From NCBI GenBank assembly GCA_963674625.2, contig CAXXXO010000004.1, forward strand, positions 496,001-560,000: DNA of 64,000 bases, in the 5' to 3' direction. The stretch comes from JALHFZ01 sp963674625 (GTDB taxonomy: Bacteria > Synergistota > Synergistia > Synergistales > Aminobacteriaceae). The first letter of the stretch is position 1. Every line of letters starts with the position of its first letter. The notes beneath the pieces are model-generated. The model was not told the DNA's origin, made no database searches, and worked only from the letters and a program-made list of their open reading frames with translations. Shown here piece after piece: positions 43,295 to 51,547 of the stretch. Both the position numbers and the translations under genes were made by a program.

Positions 43295-45205
43295 TTATTG
43301 CCCTGGCAACTCATTATCAGAGACTAACATTACTTCTAAAAATAGTTTAACGATCCCTGGATCAAATTGGGTACCGGAGTTCTTGGCAATTTCGGCAGCA
43401 GCAGTTTCTTTTGACATCATTTTTCTGTATGGCCGGTCAGATGTCATAGCATCATATGCATCAGCGACGGCAAGCATTCGAGAGAATAATGGGGTGCTTT
43501 CTTCTAGTAGACCTTGAGGGTATCCTTTGCCATCCCATCGTTCATGATGGCATAAAATATATTCCGCTATGGATCTTAAATCGGACGAAGTCATCGCGAT
43601 TCTGTATCCAATGCCCGGATGTTTTTTCATCTCCAACCATTCGTCCTCGGTAAGTTTGCCAGCCTTCATTAGAATATTATTATCAATACTTATTTTCCCG
43701 ATATCGTGCATCATAGAAAAAAGCTCGAGTTCGTTAAGCTGGGATTCTTTTAATCCCATAGCTTTGCCAAGCATTCTTGTTAGGCTAACAAGTCTTTCTG
43801 CATGCTCTTCAGTTTCTTGGCTTCTCTCAAACAACGATTTTTTCAAAGAATTCAAAAATGCACTATGAAAACTTTCACGTTCCAGTAGCTTTCGCCTGTA
43901 CATATAGTCTTCTGCAGTTTTTGAAATATGGGAAAACGACTCAGTAGCTGCCGTTTTGGTAGCATATCCCAAGGCCAGGCTCAATTGCAGTTTTTGATGG
44001 TCTATATCGACAATTGTTCCTTGGCATTCAGAGCGTATGCGTTCCATAATTGCCTGTGCTTCACTATTGCCGGTTTGGGGCAATAAAATGGCAAATTCAT
44101 CGCCTCCGATTCGTGCCAGAATATCATTTTTTCTAGTGTTTCTTTTTAACACCTTTGCAGCTTCAACCAGAATTTTGTCTCCCGCCGCATGCCCCATGGT
44201 GTCATTAATTAATTTTAATCCGTTCGTGTCAGCAATGATGTATGATAACGGAAGATATTGTTCTGTATCCAGCCGGCTGATTTCCTCTTCAAAAAATAGA
44301 CGATTATTAAGGCTAGTTACTAAATCGTGGGAAAGCAGATAGCGAATTCTAAATTCTTGTTCTTTTCTTTCCGTTATATCAATACAAAATGCGATAAGAC
44401 TATTATCATTGATTTTTGCGCCGATAAGGTTTATCCAATTCACCTGTCCGTCCTTTTCCCTGACTCTAAACTCCCCTTCGGCAAGTCCTTTTTCTATTAT
44501 TTTGTTAAATGCTGCAAGGCCTCTTGATAATTCATCCGGCATTAAATAGTCACTTATGTGCATATTTAATAATTCTTTTTCGGAATATCCTGTCATCTGA
44601 CAAGCTTTTTTGTTAACTAGAATATATCTTCCAAAACGATCGGCAACGAATATACCGATTGGTGATGTTTCGATGTATGTTTTGAATTTCTCATTACTAT
44701 CCTGCAGTTCTTTTTGACTGTTGGTATATTTTGCAATCTCTTGTCTCAGTTCCTTTGTTCGTAGTTCAACCAGGGATTCAAGCGCAGTCTTTTGAGTTTC
44801 AATCAGAATATTTCTCTCTTTTATTTTCGACATAGACTTTAATTGTGTTATTAAGATACTATCGTCAATTGGCTTGAATAAAAAAGCCTCTGCACCTTCT
44901 TCAATGGCTTTGGCTCTTATTTTCTGATCCGTTTCTGAATCAATGATAAACAGTATCGGTGTCAGTTGTAATGCTATGTCTTTCTTTATGAGACGGCTTA
45001 TTTCCAAAGCATTATCTTTAACCATCGAGATGTCAATAAGGATAACATCAGGATCAATGGTTTTTGCCAGCTCAATACCCTTCGTTCCACTTTGAGCAGA
45101 AAATATTACGGTTCCTGGAATTGCTTTCGAAATTGCAGCTGTGGCAGCTGTCGAACTATCCTTATCGTTATCAATCAGTAGGATTCTTAAAGTTTTCGTT
45201 TCCAT
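43295..45205 (-). CDS. response regulator-PAS-GGDEF-HD-GYP c-di-GMP signalling protein
   Basis: 636 residues. A receiver domain (about 1-125) has LLIDNDKD and the phospho-Asp region DPDVILIDIS. PAS and PAC follow (about 170-285), then a GGDEF domain with an intact GGDEF motif and, five residues before it, an RKND inhibitory I-site. The HD-GYP domain has MHDIGKI and HHERWDGKGYPQGL. The protein could both make and break c-di-GMP. Codon use is clearly AT-rich, unlike all neighbours, and the gene lies next to a decayed transposase, so horizontal acquisition is likely. ATG 45205 is selected because AGGAGG precedes it by 6 bases. No partner histidine kinase is adjacent. Confidence 0.9.
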   Translation of the reverse strand: METKTLRILLIDNDKDSSTAATAAISKAIPGTVIFSAQSGTKGIELAKTIDPDVILIDISMVKDNALEISRLIKKDIALQLTPILFIIDSETDQKIRAKAIEEGAEAFLFKPIDDSILITQLKSMSKIKERNILIETQKTALESLVELRTKELRQEIAKYTNSQKELQDSNEKFKTYIETSPIGIFVADRFGRYILVNKKACQMTGYSEKELLNMHISDYLMPDELSRGLAAFNKIIEKGLAEGEFRVREKDGQVNWINLIGAKINDNSLIAFCIDITERKEQEFRIRYLLSHDLVTSLNNRLFFEEEISRLDTEQYLPLSYIIADTNGLKLINDTMGHAAGDKILVEAAKVLKRNTRKNDILARIGGDEFAILLPQTGNSEAQAIMERIRSECQGTIVDIDHQKLQLSLALGYATKTAATESFSHISKTAEDYMYRRKLLERESFHSAFLNSLKKSLFERSQETEEHAERLVSLTRMLGKAMGLKESQLNELELFSMMHDIGKISIDNNILMKAGKLTEDEWLEMKKHPGIGYRIAMTSSDLRSIAEYILCHHERWDGKGYPQGLLEESTPLFSRMLAVADAYDAMTSDRPYRKMMSKETAAAEIAKNSGTQFDPGIVKLFLEVMLVSDNELPGQ

Positions 45206-45462
45206 AACATGCCTCCTTATAAGATAATGCTGTGCCCCCATTAATTAAATAGACACTGAAAACACACGCACTTCTTTCTCTCTCGTAGAACTGCTGAGCT
45301 ATCAACCTATTGATCATCATGCTCTCGCAGGCTGCTTGAGAAATAAAGAGTTGTCCTGAGCCTGTTGCCTAACCGGTAATTTGTATAAGTTATCCACCGA
45401 AATGACACGGTTTTTCTGACTGACCCTTGAGTATCTCGTGTAGATAAGCAACAGGATTTGCC
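45206..45462. other. AT-rich non-coding stretch with possible IS remnant end
   Basis: No supported gene. The stretch is AT-rich like the GGDEF/HD-GYP gene. A segment near 45325-45345 (CTCGCAGGCTGCTTGAGAA) resembles the terminal part of transposase-bearing insertion sequences, but the other end is not seen, so this is tentative. The promoter of the GGDEF/HD-GYP gene must lie here. Confidence 0.3.
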
Positions 45463-45752
45463 TTAAAAAATTACCTCCACGGCAAAAGCTGAAGTTTCGC
45501 CTTTTCCTGCTGGAACAAGTGTCCTGTTTGCACATATCTTTTCATGAACCTTGTCAATCCCATACCGCCACAGCTTGAGAAGATTATAGGTCATGCACAC
45601 CATCTTTCATTCACAGCAACACGATTCTAATCCTCTGCGCATGAACCGACCGAATCTCAGCTCTTCCCCGATATGGGCAAAAACCGTTCTATAGTGATGC
45701 TGCGCTTCTTGTATAGCTCTTTTCCCTTTAGAGTCAAAAGTTTATACTCCAT
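45463..45752 (-). pseudogene. decayed transposase C-terminal fragment (IS1182-like)
   Basis: Reading the minus strand across a one-base loss in a T-run (near 45679-45683) and an in-frame TGA (45607-45609) gives EYKLLTLKGKELYKKRSITIERF, then AHIGEELRFGRFMRRGLESC, then KMVCMTYNLLKLWRYGID. The ending is typical of the C-terminal part of IS1182-family transposases. No N-terminal part exists: it merges into the acyl-ligase gene. The fragment is not functional. Confidence 0.7.
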
Positions 45753-47265
45753 GACGGAGGCCGGGGTGAGAGGCTGGGCTTTTCTCCTCTTTTTTCTCCC
45801 TGAGCAGCCTGCGGAGCACCTTCCCCGTACTCGAGACGGGGAACTCCTTGCGGAACTCGATGCTCCTCGGGACCTTGAAGTGAGCCAGGTGTTTTTTGCA
45901 GAAGTCGATGATCTCCCGGGCTCCGGCCTCCATGCCATCCTTGAGGATGATGAAAGCCTTCGGAACCTCTCCGTTCACGGGATGGGGCATCCCCACCACC
46001 ACGGCGGACGAGACGGCGGGATGGAGGTTGAGAATGGCCTCCACCTCCTGGGGGTACACATTGAATCCCCCCACGATGATGATGTCCGTCACCCGGTCGA
46101 GGATGCGGATGCACCCCTCCTCCAACCGGACGAAATCCCCCGTGTTGAACCATCCGTCTTCAAACCGTTCGGCGGTCATGACGGGATCCCGGAAGTACCC
46201 CGAGGTCACTGAAGGCCCCTTCACCCAGAGCACCCCTTCTCCCGACGAAGTAACGTCCTCCTTCTTCCCCTCGCTGCGCAGTTTCCATTCATAGCTTTCG
46301 AGGATGGGCCCCACCGTGCCGAGACGCCGCTCCTCGTAATTTCGGTTCACCGCCACCACGGGAGAGCATTCCGTGAGCCCGTATCCCTCGATGATCCCGG
46401 TTCCGAGCACATCCTTCGTCTTGCCGTCAAGCTGGATATTGAGACGGTCCCCTCCCGTCACGACCATGGTGAGAGCCCCAGGCTTCGGTGCTCCCCGCTC
46501 CACTGCGGTGATCATGAAATGGAGCATGGCGGGAACGGCGAGGATGACGTTGACCTTCGAGAGGGCGATGGATTTCATGGCCTCTGCGGGGGGCAGAAAG
46601 GAGGCGAGGATTGTCTGGCGGATATTCTTCACCAGGGGCATGATCCCCGCGACGGTGTATCCGAAGGAGTGAAAGTTGGGGAGCACGTTGAGAAAGACAT
46701 CCCCTTCCTTCAGGAGGGTGAGGGCCTCGAACATGCCGTAGGCGTTGTCGAGCAGGTTGCCGTGGGTGAGGGGAACTGCCTTGGGAAGGCCCGTGGTGCC
46801 CGAGGTGGCGAAGATCACGGCCAGATCCTCAGACTCCCGGGAAGTCTCCCGTACTGTCAGGGGAGGAAGAGGAGCGGTAAGGGAAGAGGGGGTGACGGTG
46901 GGAACTCCCTTTCCGAGGAGGGCTCCCTTCAGTTCGTCGAGGCCCGGGGCGAGAACGGCGGCGCAGGGTTCGATGAGATCCAGGGTGCCGAGAAGGGACG
47001 GCAATCCCGACTTGGCGTTCAGGGGCGCTATGGCCCCTCCGAGGCTCCATGCGGCGAGGGAGAGAGCGAGCACCAGAGGAGAATTAGGAAGCATCACCGC
47101 GAGCCTCTGTCCCCTGCCGAAATTGCCCTCCTTCAGAACCGCACTGCATCGGTTGGCGAGCTCGGCGAGGTCAGAACAGGTCAGCCACGAGCCCTCCCAC
47201 CAGAGACATTCTTCCTTCCCACGGTTCTTAAGTTTTTCGAAGATGGTCTTTTCAAGTCGCTCCAT
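45742..47265 (-). CDS. AMP-dependent synthetase/acyl-CoA ligase
   Basis: 507 residues of the ANL superfamily. The ATP/AMP loop is FATSGTTGLPKAVPLTHGNL (about 160-180); the second motif GYGLTE and the C-terminal Lys motif SSTGKVLRRLLRE, whose Lys contacts adenylate, are intact. It probably activates a medium or long-chain fatty acid to its CoA ester. ATG 47265 follows GGGGGGAG. The last ~7 residues (LRHGV before the stop) read into the adjacent transposase fragment, so the natural C-terminus has been replaced. It is downstream of the membrane protein and SPFH genes and probably co-transcribed with them. Chain-length preference is unknown. Confidence 0.88.
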   Translation of the reverse strand: MERLEKTIFEKLKNRGKEECLWWEGSWLTCSDLAELANRCSAVLKEGNFGRGQRLAVMLPNSPLVLALSLAAWSLGGAIAPLNAKSGLPSLLGTLDLIEPCAAVLAPGLDELKGALLGKGVPTVTPSSLTAPLPPLTVRETSRESEDLAVIFATSGTTGLPKAVPLTHGNLLDNAYGMFEALTLLKEGDVFLNVLPNFHSFGYTVAGIMPLVKNIRQTILASFLPPAEAMKSIALSKVNVILAVPAMLHFMITAVERGAPKPGALTMVVTGGDRLNIQLDGKTKDVLGTGIIEGYGLTECSPVVAVNRNYEERRLGTVGPILESYEWKLRSEGKKEDVTSSGEGVLWVKGPSVTSGYFRDPVMTAERFEDGWFNTGDFVRLEEGCIRILDRVTDIIIVGGFNVYPQEVEAILNLHPAVSSAVVVGMPHPVNGEVPKAFIILKDGMEAGAREIIDFCKKHLAHFKVPRSIEFRKEFPVSSTGKVLRRLLREKKEEKSPASHPGLRHGV

Positions 47266-47304
47266 AGGTCTCCCCCCTTGATTTGTCATACGGCTTTTCA
47301 TGAT

Positions 47305-48064
47305 TTACTGCTTCGACTGCCTCACAGCCTGGTTTCGAAGTTCGAGGACGGAGAATGCCCGCTCCACCGAGAGGGCGAACTCCTCGGCGACTTTTCGACG
47401 ATCCCCGTCGGTAGCGGCGGCCATGAAGCGGCGCCCCTTTTCCTCCACAGCGCCCACCGCGGCGACGAGGTTTCCCTCCTCCATTTCGTCCGAGAGAATC
47501 GGATCGCTGTACCGGAGGTCCTCATTGAGTTCTCTCAGGCGGGGCAGAATCTCATCCAGCAGACTCCGGTAGGGGGAGAGCCTCAGTTCCTCCGCCAGGG
47601 ATGCTATCCGGGTGGTGAGAACGAAGAGGCGGCTCCGCTTGAGAGAAGCACCCATGTCGGCCTCTCCGGACGAAAGGGAGAGAAGGGAAAGGGCTCCGCC
47701 GCCGCCCACGAGAAGGAGAAATCCACCGATATGGACGGCGAGGTAGGCCTTCTCGGAAATATCAAGCCAATAATGGAAAATGCCCACTGCGGCGAGGACG
47801 AAGAAACCGTAGAGGACCGCAGTGGTGGATACGGACAGAAGAAGGGGGGGCAGCGGCGGTTTTCCCCTTCCTGCTGCCAGCAGATGCAAAAAAAACGGAC
47901 GCGAAGATCAGCGCCGCGGCGAGAAGGATCATCCAGAAGGATATCCAGAAATTGCCGGCCCGAGCCTCCGGCGAGGTCAGAAGCAGCATGACCGCGCTGA
48001 GACCGGCGAGGACGACGGCCGCAACCACCAGAACGATGAAGTTTTTCGTGAAAATTTTATTCAT
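47305..48064 (-). pseudogene. membrane protein of unknown function, interrupted by a one-base frameshift in a poly-T run
   Basis: Two overlapping frames give one coherent protein. The first (start ATG 48064) encodes two membrane segments and stops making sense after FASVFF. The continuation HLLAAGRGKPP, two more membrane segments and a charged helical tail to 47305 sits in another frame. The switch falls in a run of eight T (47888-47895 as A on the plus strand); seven would restore a ~252-residue, four-TM protein. It lies 29 bases after the SPFH gene, as in bacterial pairs of a small membrane protein with an SPFH/zinc-ribbon protein. The frameshift may be a sequencing error, slippage or decay. 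Confidence 0.65.
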
Positions 48065-48093
48065 AAGAAATACTTCCTTCCTTTCTCTCCTGC

Positions 48094-49266
48094 CTATTTC
48101 TTTTCTTCAAGGGCCCTGCCGCATTCGGGGCAGTATTTCGCCCCGTCCGGGACGGACTTCCCGCAGGCCGGACAGGAAAGAACCAGAGATTGTCCGCATT
48201 CGGAACAGAACTTCGTCCCCTCCCGGAGAGAAGCCCCGCACTTGGGGCAGATCCTCTTCCCCGGAAGGGGTGCGCCGCAACGGGAGCAGAAGGCAGCATC
48301 CTCCGGGGAGGAAGCTCCGCATTTTCCGCAGGGGACGGTCCTCTCTTTTGAGGAATCACCTGAGGTGAGGTTCTGCCCCATCTCCCCGGCCATTTTGCCG
48401 AAGGGACCTCCCATGCCCACGCCGACGCCGAGCCCGAGGCCGGCGTTGATCAGGCTTCCGCCCCCCTCGTTGGAGGCGGCCTTTTCGAGGGCGTCGAAGG
48501 AACGCATCTGCTGGTAGCTGTACCCCAGCACCTCCATCCTTGCCCGCTCGGTGAGGGTCTTCTTGAGTTCCGCCACCGCCGGGTCCTCCTCGGGAATGTT
48601 GATGGAGTTCACGAAAAAGTTGACCACCTCGATGCCGTACTGCCCCAGCAGCGGACGTACCCGGGCAAGCATTTCATCGGAGATCTCGTCGAGGAAGGCG
48701 TTAACCTCCACCACGGAGATCTTCTTGTGCACCAGGTAGCTGGAGATGAGATCCGCCGCCCGGGTGAGCAGAAGTCCCCGAAAATAGCGGACAAGGGCTT
48801 CCCGGTCGAAACGGGGAAGGGCGCCCACGAGCTTTATCAGAAATTTTCTCGAGTCCTCAACCCGCACTCCGAACTGGCCGTAGGACCGCACGGGAAGCAG
48901 AAGACCGTATTTCGGATCCTGGAGCTGCAGCGGGACGGCGGTCCCCCACTTCACGTCGAGGACGTGGACCTTGTTGACGAACCAGACCTCCGCCTTGAAG
49001 GGAGACTCCCCTCCGAAGGGGAGATTCACCACCCTTGAGAGGAGGGGAACATTCGCCGTGGAGAGGGTGTACCGTCCCGGGCCGAAGAGATCCAATGCCT
49101 GCCCGTTCCGGAACAGAATCGCCTCCTGGGACTCCCCCACCACGAGCTGCGACCACGTCCCCAGCTCGTCGCTCTTCTCGGGATTCGCCGGGTCCCTGTA
49201 CCGCCACGCGAGGAGATCCTCCGAGCCGGGGCCCGGGGTGAAGGAAATTACCTGTATCGCCGCCAT
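48094..49266 (-). CDS. SPFH/band-7 domain protein with three C-terminal zinc ribbons
   Basis: 390 residues. Residues 1-~260 form an SPFH-like domain of the YdjI/virion-core type (motifs FGPGRYTLSTANVP and SYGQFGVRVEDSRKF), then a Gly-rich linker (GLGLGVGVGMGGPFG). Three zinc ribbons follow: CGKC...CSRC, CPKC...CSEC and CPAC...CPEC. In Bacillus a similar pair (membrane protein plus SPFH/zinc ribbon) accompanies phage-shock-type envelope stress. ATG 49266 with GGTGG upstream is preferred over GTG 49275. It would assemble on the cytoplasmic membrane and recruit partners through the ribbons; the target is unknown. Confidence 0.85.
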   Translation of the reverse strand: MAAIQVISFTPGPGSEDLLAWRYRDPANPEKSDELGTWSQLVVGESQEAILFRNGQALDLFGPGRYTLSTANVPLLSRVVNLPFGGESPFKAEVWFVNKVHVLDVKWGTAVPLQLQDPKYGLLLPVRSYGQFGVRVEDSRKFLIKLVGALPRFDREALVRYFRGLLLTRAADLISSYLVHKKISVVEVNAFLDEISDEMLARVRPLLGQYGIEVVNFFVNSINIPEEDPAVAELKKTLTERARMEVLGYSYQQMRSFDALEKAASNEGGGSLINAGLGLGVGVGMGGPFGKMAGEMGQNLTSGDSSKERTVPCGKCGASSPEDAAFCSRCGAPLPGKRICPKCGASLREGTKFCSECGQSLVLSCPACGKSVPDGAKYCPECGRALEEKK

Positions 49267-49485
49267 GAAATCCACCGCCTTTCCCGGAAAAACCGCTCCG
49301 GAAACCCCTGATCCGACAGAAAAAAAGAATCAGGGACCTGAAAATATATGCTACCATATCTTCACCTCTATGGAGCAGATCCTTCCCTAAACCTCTTTCC
49401 GCACTGCCAGGCAGGCTTCCTGCCCGGTGTACGGAAAGGAAGGCCCTGCTTTCCGGGGAACCTCTGCATGAAAGGATTTTTCCCG

Positions 49486-50235
49486 ATGAACGAACAGCTT
49501 CTTCTCACCCTCCTGCGCCAGGTGAAGGAGGGTACCCTCTCCGAGGAGGAAATGGTGCGGGCGGTGAAGGCCATGCCCTTCAGGGACATGGGGGAGGTCA
49601 AATTCGACACCCACCGCTCCCTCCGGAAGGGATTCGCCGAGATCGTCTACTGTCCGGGAAAAAGCGACGCCCAGATGGAGACCATCGCCTCTTCCCTCGC
49701 GAGCAATCCGGAGACCGTCCTCTTCTCCCGGGCCACGGCGGGCCATTATGAGCTGGTCCGCCGGCATCTTTCCGACGCCGTCTATCACGAGAAGGCCAGG
49801 ATCATATCCAGGGGAAAACTGCCCGACCACCCCATTCCCGGTCTCACGGTGATCACCGCCGGCAGCAGCGACGTGCCCGTGGCCGAGGAGGCTGCGGTGA
49901 CGGCGGAATACATGGGGTGTGAAGTGGTGCGCCTCTACGACGTGGGGGTCTCGGGGCTCCACCGCCTGCTTGCCCACGTGGAGATCCTGCAAAGCTCTCG
50001 GGCCATCGTCGCAGTCGCAGGGATGGAGGGGGCCCTCCCCAGCGTGGTGGGGGGACTCGTCGCCTGCCCCGTGGTCGCCGTGCCCACGAGCACCGGGTAC
50101 GGAGCCAACCTGGGGGGGATCGCCCCCCTGCTGACCATGCTCAACTCCTGCGCCTCGGGGGTCTCGGTGATGAACATCGACAACGGCCTCGGGGCAGGAT
50201 ACTTCGCCGCCATGGTGGTGCGGCAGTCGAAATAG
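49486..50235 (+). CDS. larB: LarB, nickel-pincer cofactor biosynthesis carboxylase/hydrolase
   Basis: 249 residues, the usual LarB length. The N-terminal ~100 residues contain KFDTHRSLRKGFAEIVYCPGKS, and the C-terminal half is a PurE-like fold with TAGSSDVPVAEEAAVTAEYMG and VPTSTGYGANLGG. LarB carboxylates nicotinic-acid adenine dinucleotide and hydrolyses its phosphoanhydride, the first step toward the NPN cofactor used by LarA. ATG 49486 is preferred over ATG 49468; AAAGGA lies 12 bases upstream. It has its own terminator (50258-50294). LarC and LarE, needed for the next steps, are not in the window, and larA is 47 kb away, so the pathway is scattered. Confidence 0.9.
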   Translation: MNEQLLLTLLRQVKEGTLSEEEMVRAVKAMPFRDMGEVKFDTHRSLRKGFAEIVYCPGKSDAQMETIASSLASNPETVLFSRATAGHYELVRRHLSDAVYHEKARIISRGKLPDHPIPGLTVITAGSSDVPVAEEAAVTAEYMGCEVVRLYDVGVSGLHRLLAHVEILQSSRAIVAVAGMEGALPSVVGGLVACPVVAVPTSTGYGANLGGIAPLLTMLNSCASGVSVMNIDNGLGAGYFAAMVVRQSK

Positions 50236-50257
50236 AGTTCTCCCAGCAGCACACTGA

Positions 50258-50294
50258 GGGAGAGCCGGTAATCGGCTCTCCCCCGTGTTTTTTT
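50258..50294 (+). terminator. intrinsic terminator after larB
   Basis: The perfect 10-bp stem GGGAGAGCCG/CGGCTCTCCC with loop GTAAT is followed shortly by seven T residues. It faces the convergent pepT gene. Confidence 0.8.
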
Positions 50295-50309
50295 CTAAAT
50301 CGGTCCGGC

Positions 50310-51536
50310 CTATTTCCCGGCGTAGATCTCCGTGATCTTCAGAATGACCTCCACAGCCTTCTCCATGGACTGGACGGAGATGAACTCGTGCTTGCCGTGG
50401 GCGTTGTGCCCGCCGGTGAAGATATTCGGGGTCAGCAGCCCCCTGTAGGAGAGCTGGGAACCGTCGGTTCCTCCCCGAACGGGGATGATCTTCGGTTCTA
50501 TGCCGAGCTGCCTCATGGCCTCGAGGGCGGTCTCGACGATATGCATCCGGGGCTTGATCTTGTCGAGCATGTTGTAGTACTGGTCGCTCATCTCGAGCTC
50601 CGCCGTTCCCGCTCCGTACTTTTCGTTGATGGACTCCACGGCCGACTCCATGGCTTTTTTGCGTTCGGCGAACTTTTCGGCGGAATGATCCCGGATGATG
50701 TAGTTCATCTCCGTGGTCTCCACGTTGCCGGAGAATCCGAGGATGTGGAAGAACCCCTCGTACTCCTCCGTATGGGCGGGAGTTTCTTTCGGGGGGAACA
50801 TTCCGGCCAGTTCCATTCCCAGCAGGATGGAATTGACCATCTTGTCCTTGGACTTGCCCGGGTGGACGCTCCGTCCGTGAATGACGATCTTCGCCTTGGC
50901 GGCGTTGAAGGTCTCGTAGCTGATCTCCCCCACCTCTCCGCCGTCGATGGTGTAGGCGAAATCGGCGCCGAATTTTTCGAGGTCGAGCAGGCTGGCGCCG
51001 TGGCCGATCTCCTCGTCGGGAGCGAAGGCCACGAGGACGTCGCCGTGGAGGAATTCAGGGTGGGCAACCATATACTCGAGGGCGGCCATGATCTCGGCGA
51101 TCCCCGCTTTGTCGTCGGCTCCGAGAAGGGTCGTTCCGTCGGTGACAACAAGGGTCTCTCCCTGGTACTTCAGAAGGTCGGGGAAGACCGAAGGGGAGAG
51201 GATGACCCGGTCTTTTTCGTTCAGCACGATATCGCCGCCGTCGTAGTTCTCCACGAGGCGGGGACGAACCGTGTCGTCCGTGACCTCCATGGCCGTATCG
51301 GTATGGGCCAGGAAGGCGATCGCGGGGATTTTTTTCCCGGTGTTCGCTGGGAGACGAGCTATCACATAGGCGTGCTCGTCCACCTCCACGGAGGCAAGGC
51401 CGAGCTGTTTGAGCTCCTCCCCGAGTTCCCGGGCGAGGGTCATCTGCCCCGGAGTGCTCGGGACCTTCCCCGTTCCGGGGAGAGCCTGGCTCGGAATCTG
51501 AATATACTTGATAAAACGGTCGAGAACTGAAGACAT
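50310..51536 (-). CDS. pepT: peptidase T (tripeptide aminopeptidase, M20B)
   Basis: 408 residues, the normal PepT length. Metal and catalytic motifs are visible: AHTDTAM (His and catalytic Asp), LLGADDKAG (bridging Asp), PDEEIGHG (general base and ligand Glu), TIDGGEVG, and a late His in GGHNAHGKHE. The dizinc enzyme removes N-terminal residues from tripeptides in the cytoplasm. ATG 51536 follows GGAGGAATC and lies 11 bases after the M42 stop. Together with the M42 peptidase and the Dpp importer it forms a peptide-utilisation operon. Confidence 0.93.
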   Translation of the reverse strand: MSSVLDRFIKYIQIPSQALPGTGKVPSTPGQMTLARELGEELKQLGLASVEVDEHAYVIARLPANTGKKIPAIAFLAHTDTAMEVTDDTVRPRLVENYDGGDIVLNEKDRVILSPSVFPDLLKYQGETLVVTDGTTLLGADDKAGIAEIMAALEYMVAHPEFLHGDVLVAFAPDEEIGHGASLLDLEKFGADFAYTIDGGEVGEISYETFNAAKAKIVIHGRSVHPGKSKDKMVNSILLGMELAGMFPPKETPAHTEEYEGFFHILGFSGNVETTEMNYIIRDHSAEKFAERKKAMESAVESINEKYGAGTAELEMSDQYYNMLDKIKPRMHIVETALEAMRQLGIEPKIIPVRGGTDGSQLSYRGLLTPNIFTGGHNAHGKHEFISVQSMEKAVEVILKITEIYAGK

Positions 51537-51547
51537 TGTGATTCCTC

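Noticed and set aside
45317..45535. Minus-strand frame of 72 codons as a small gene
   Set aside because: It overlaps the transposase remnant in another frame, has no ribosome site and no recognisable product.
47888..47895. Programmed ribosomal frameshift as the explanation of the poly-T break
   Set aside because: No slippery heptamer plus pseudoknot or internal Shine-Dalgarno could be made out, and a second gene shows the same type of lesion; error or decay is simpler.
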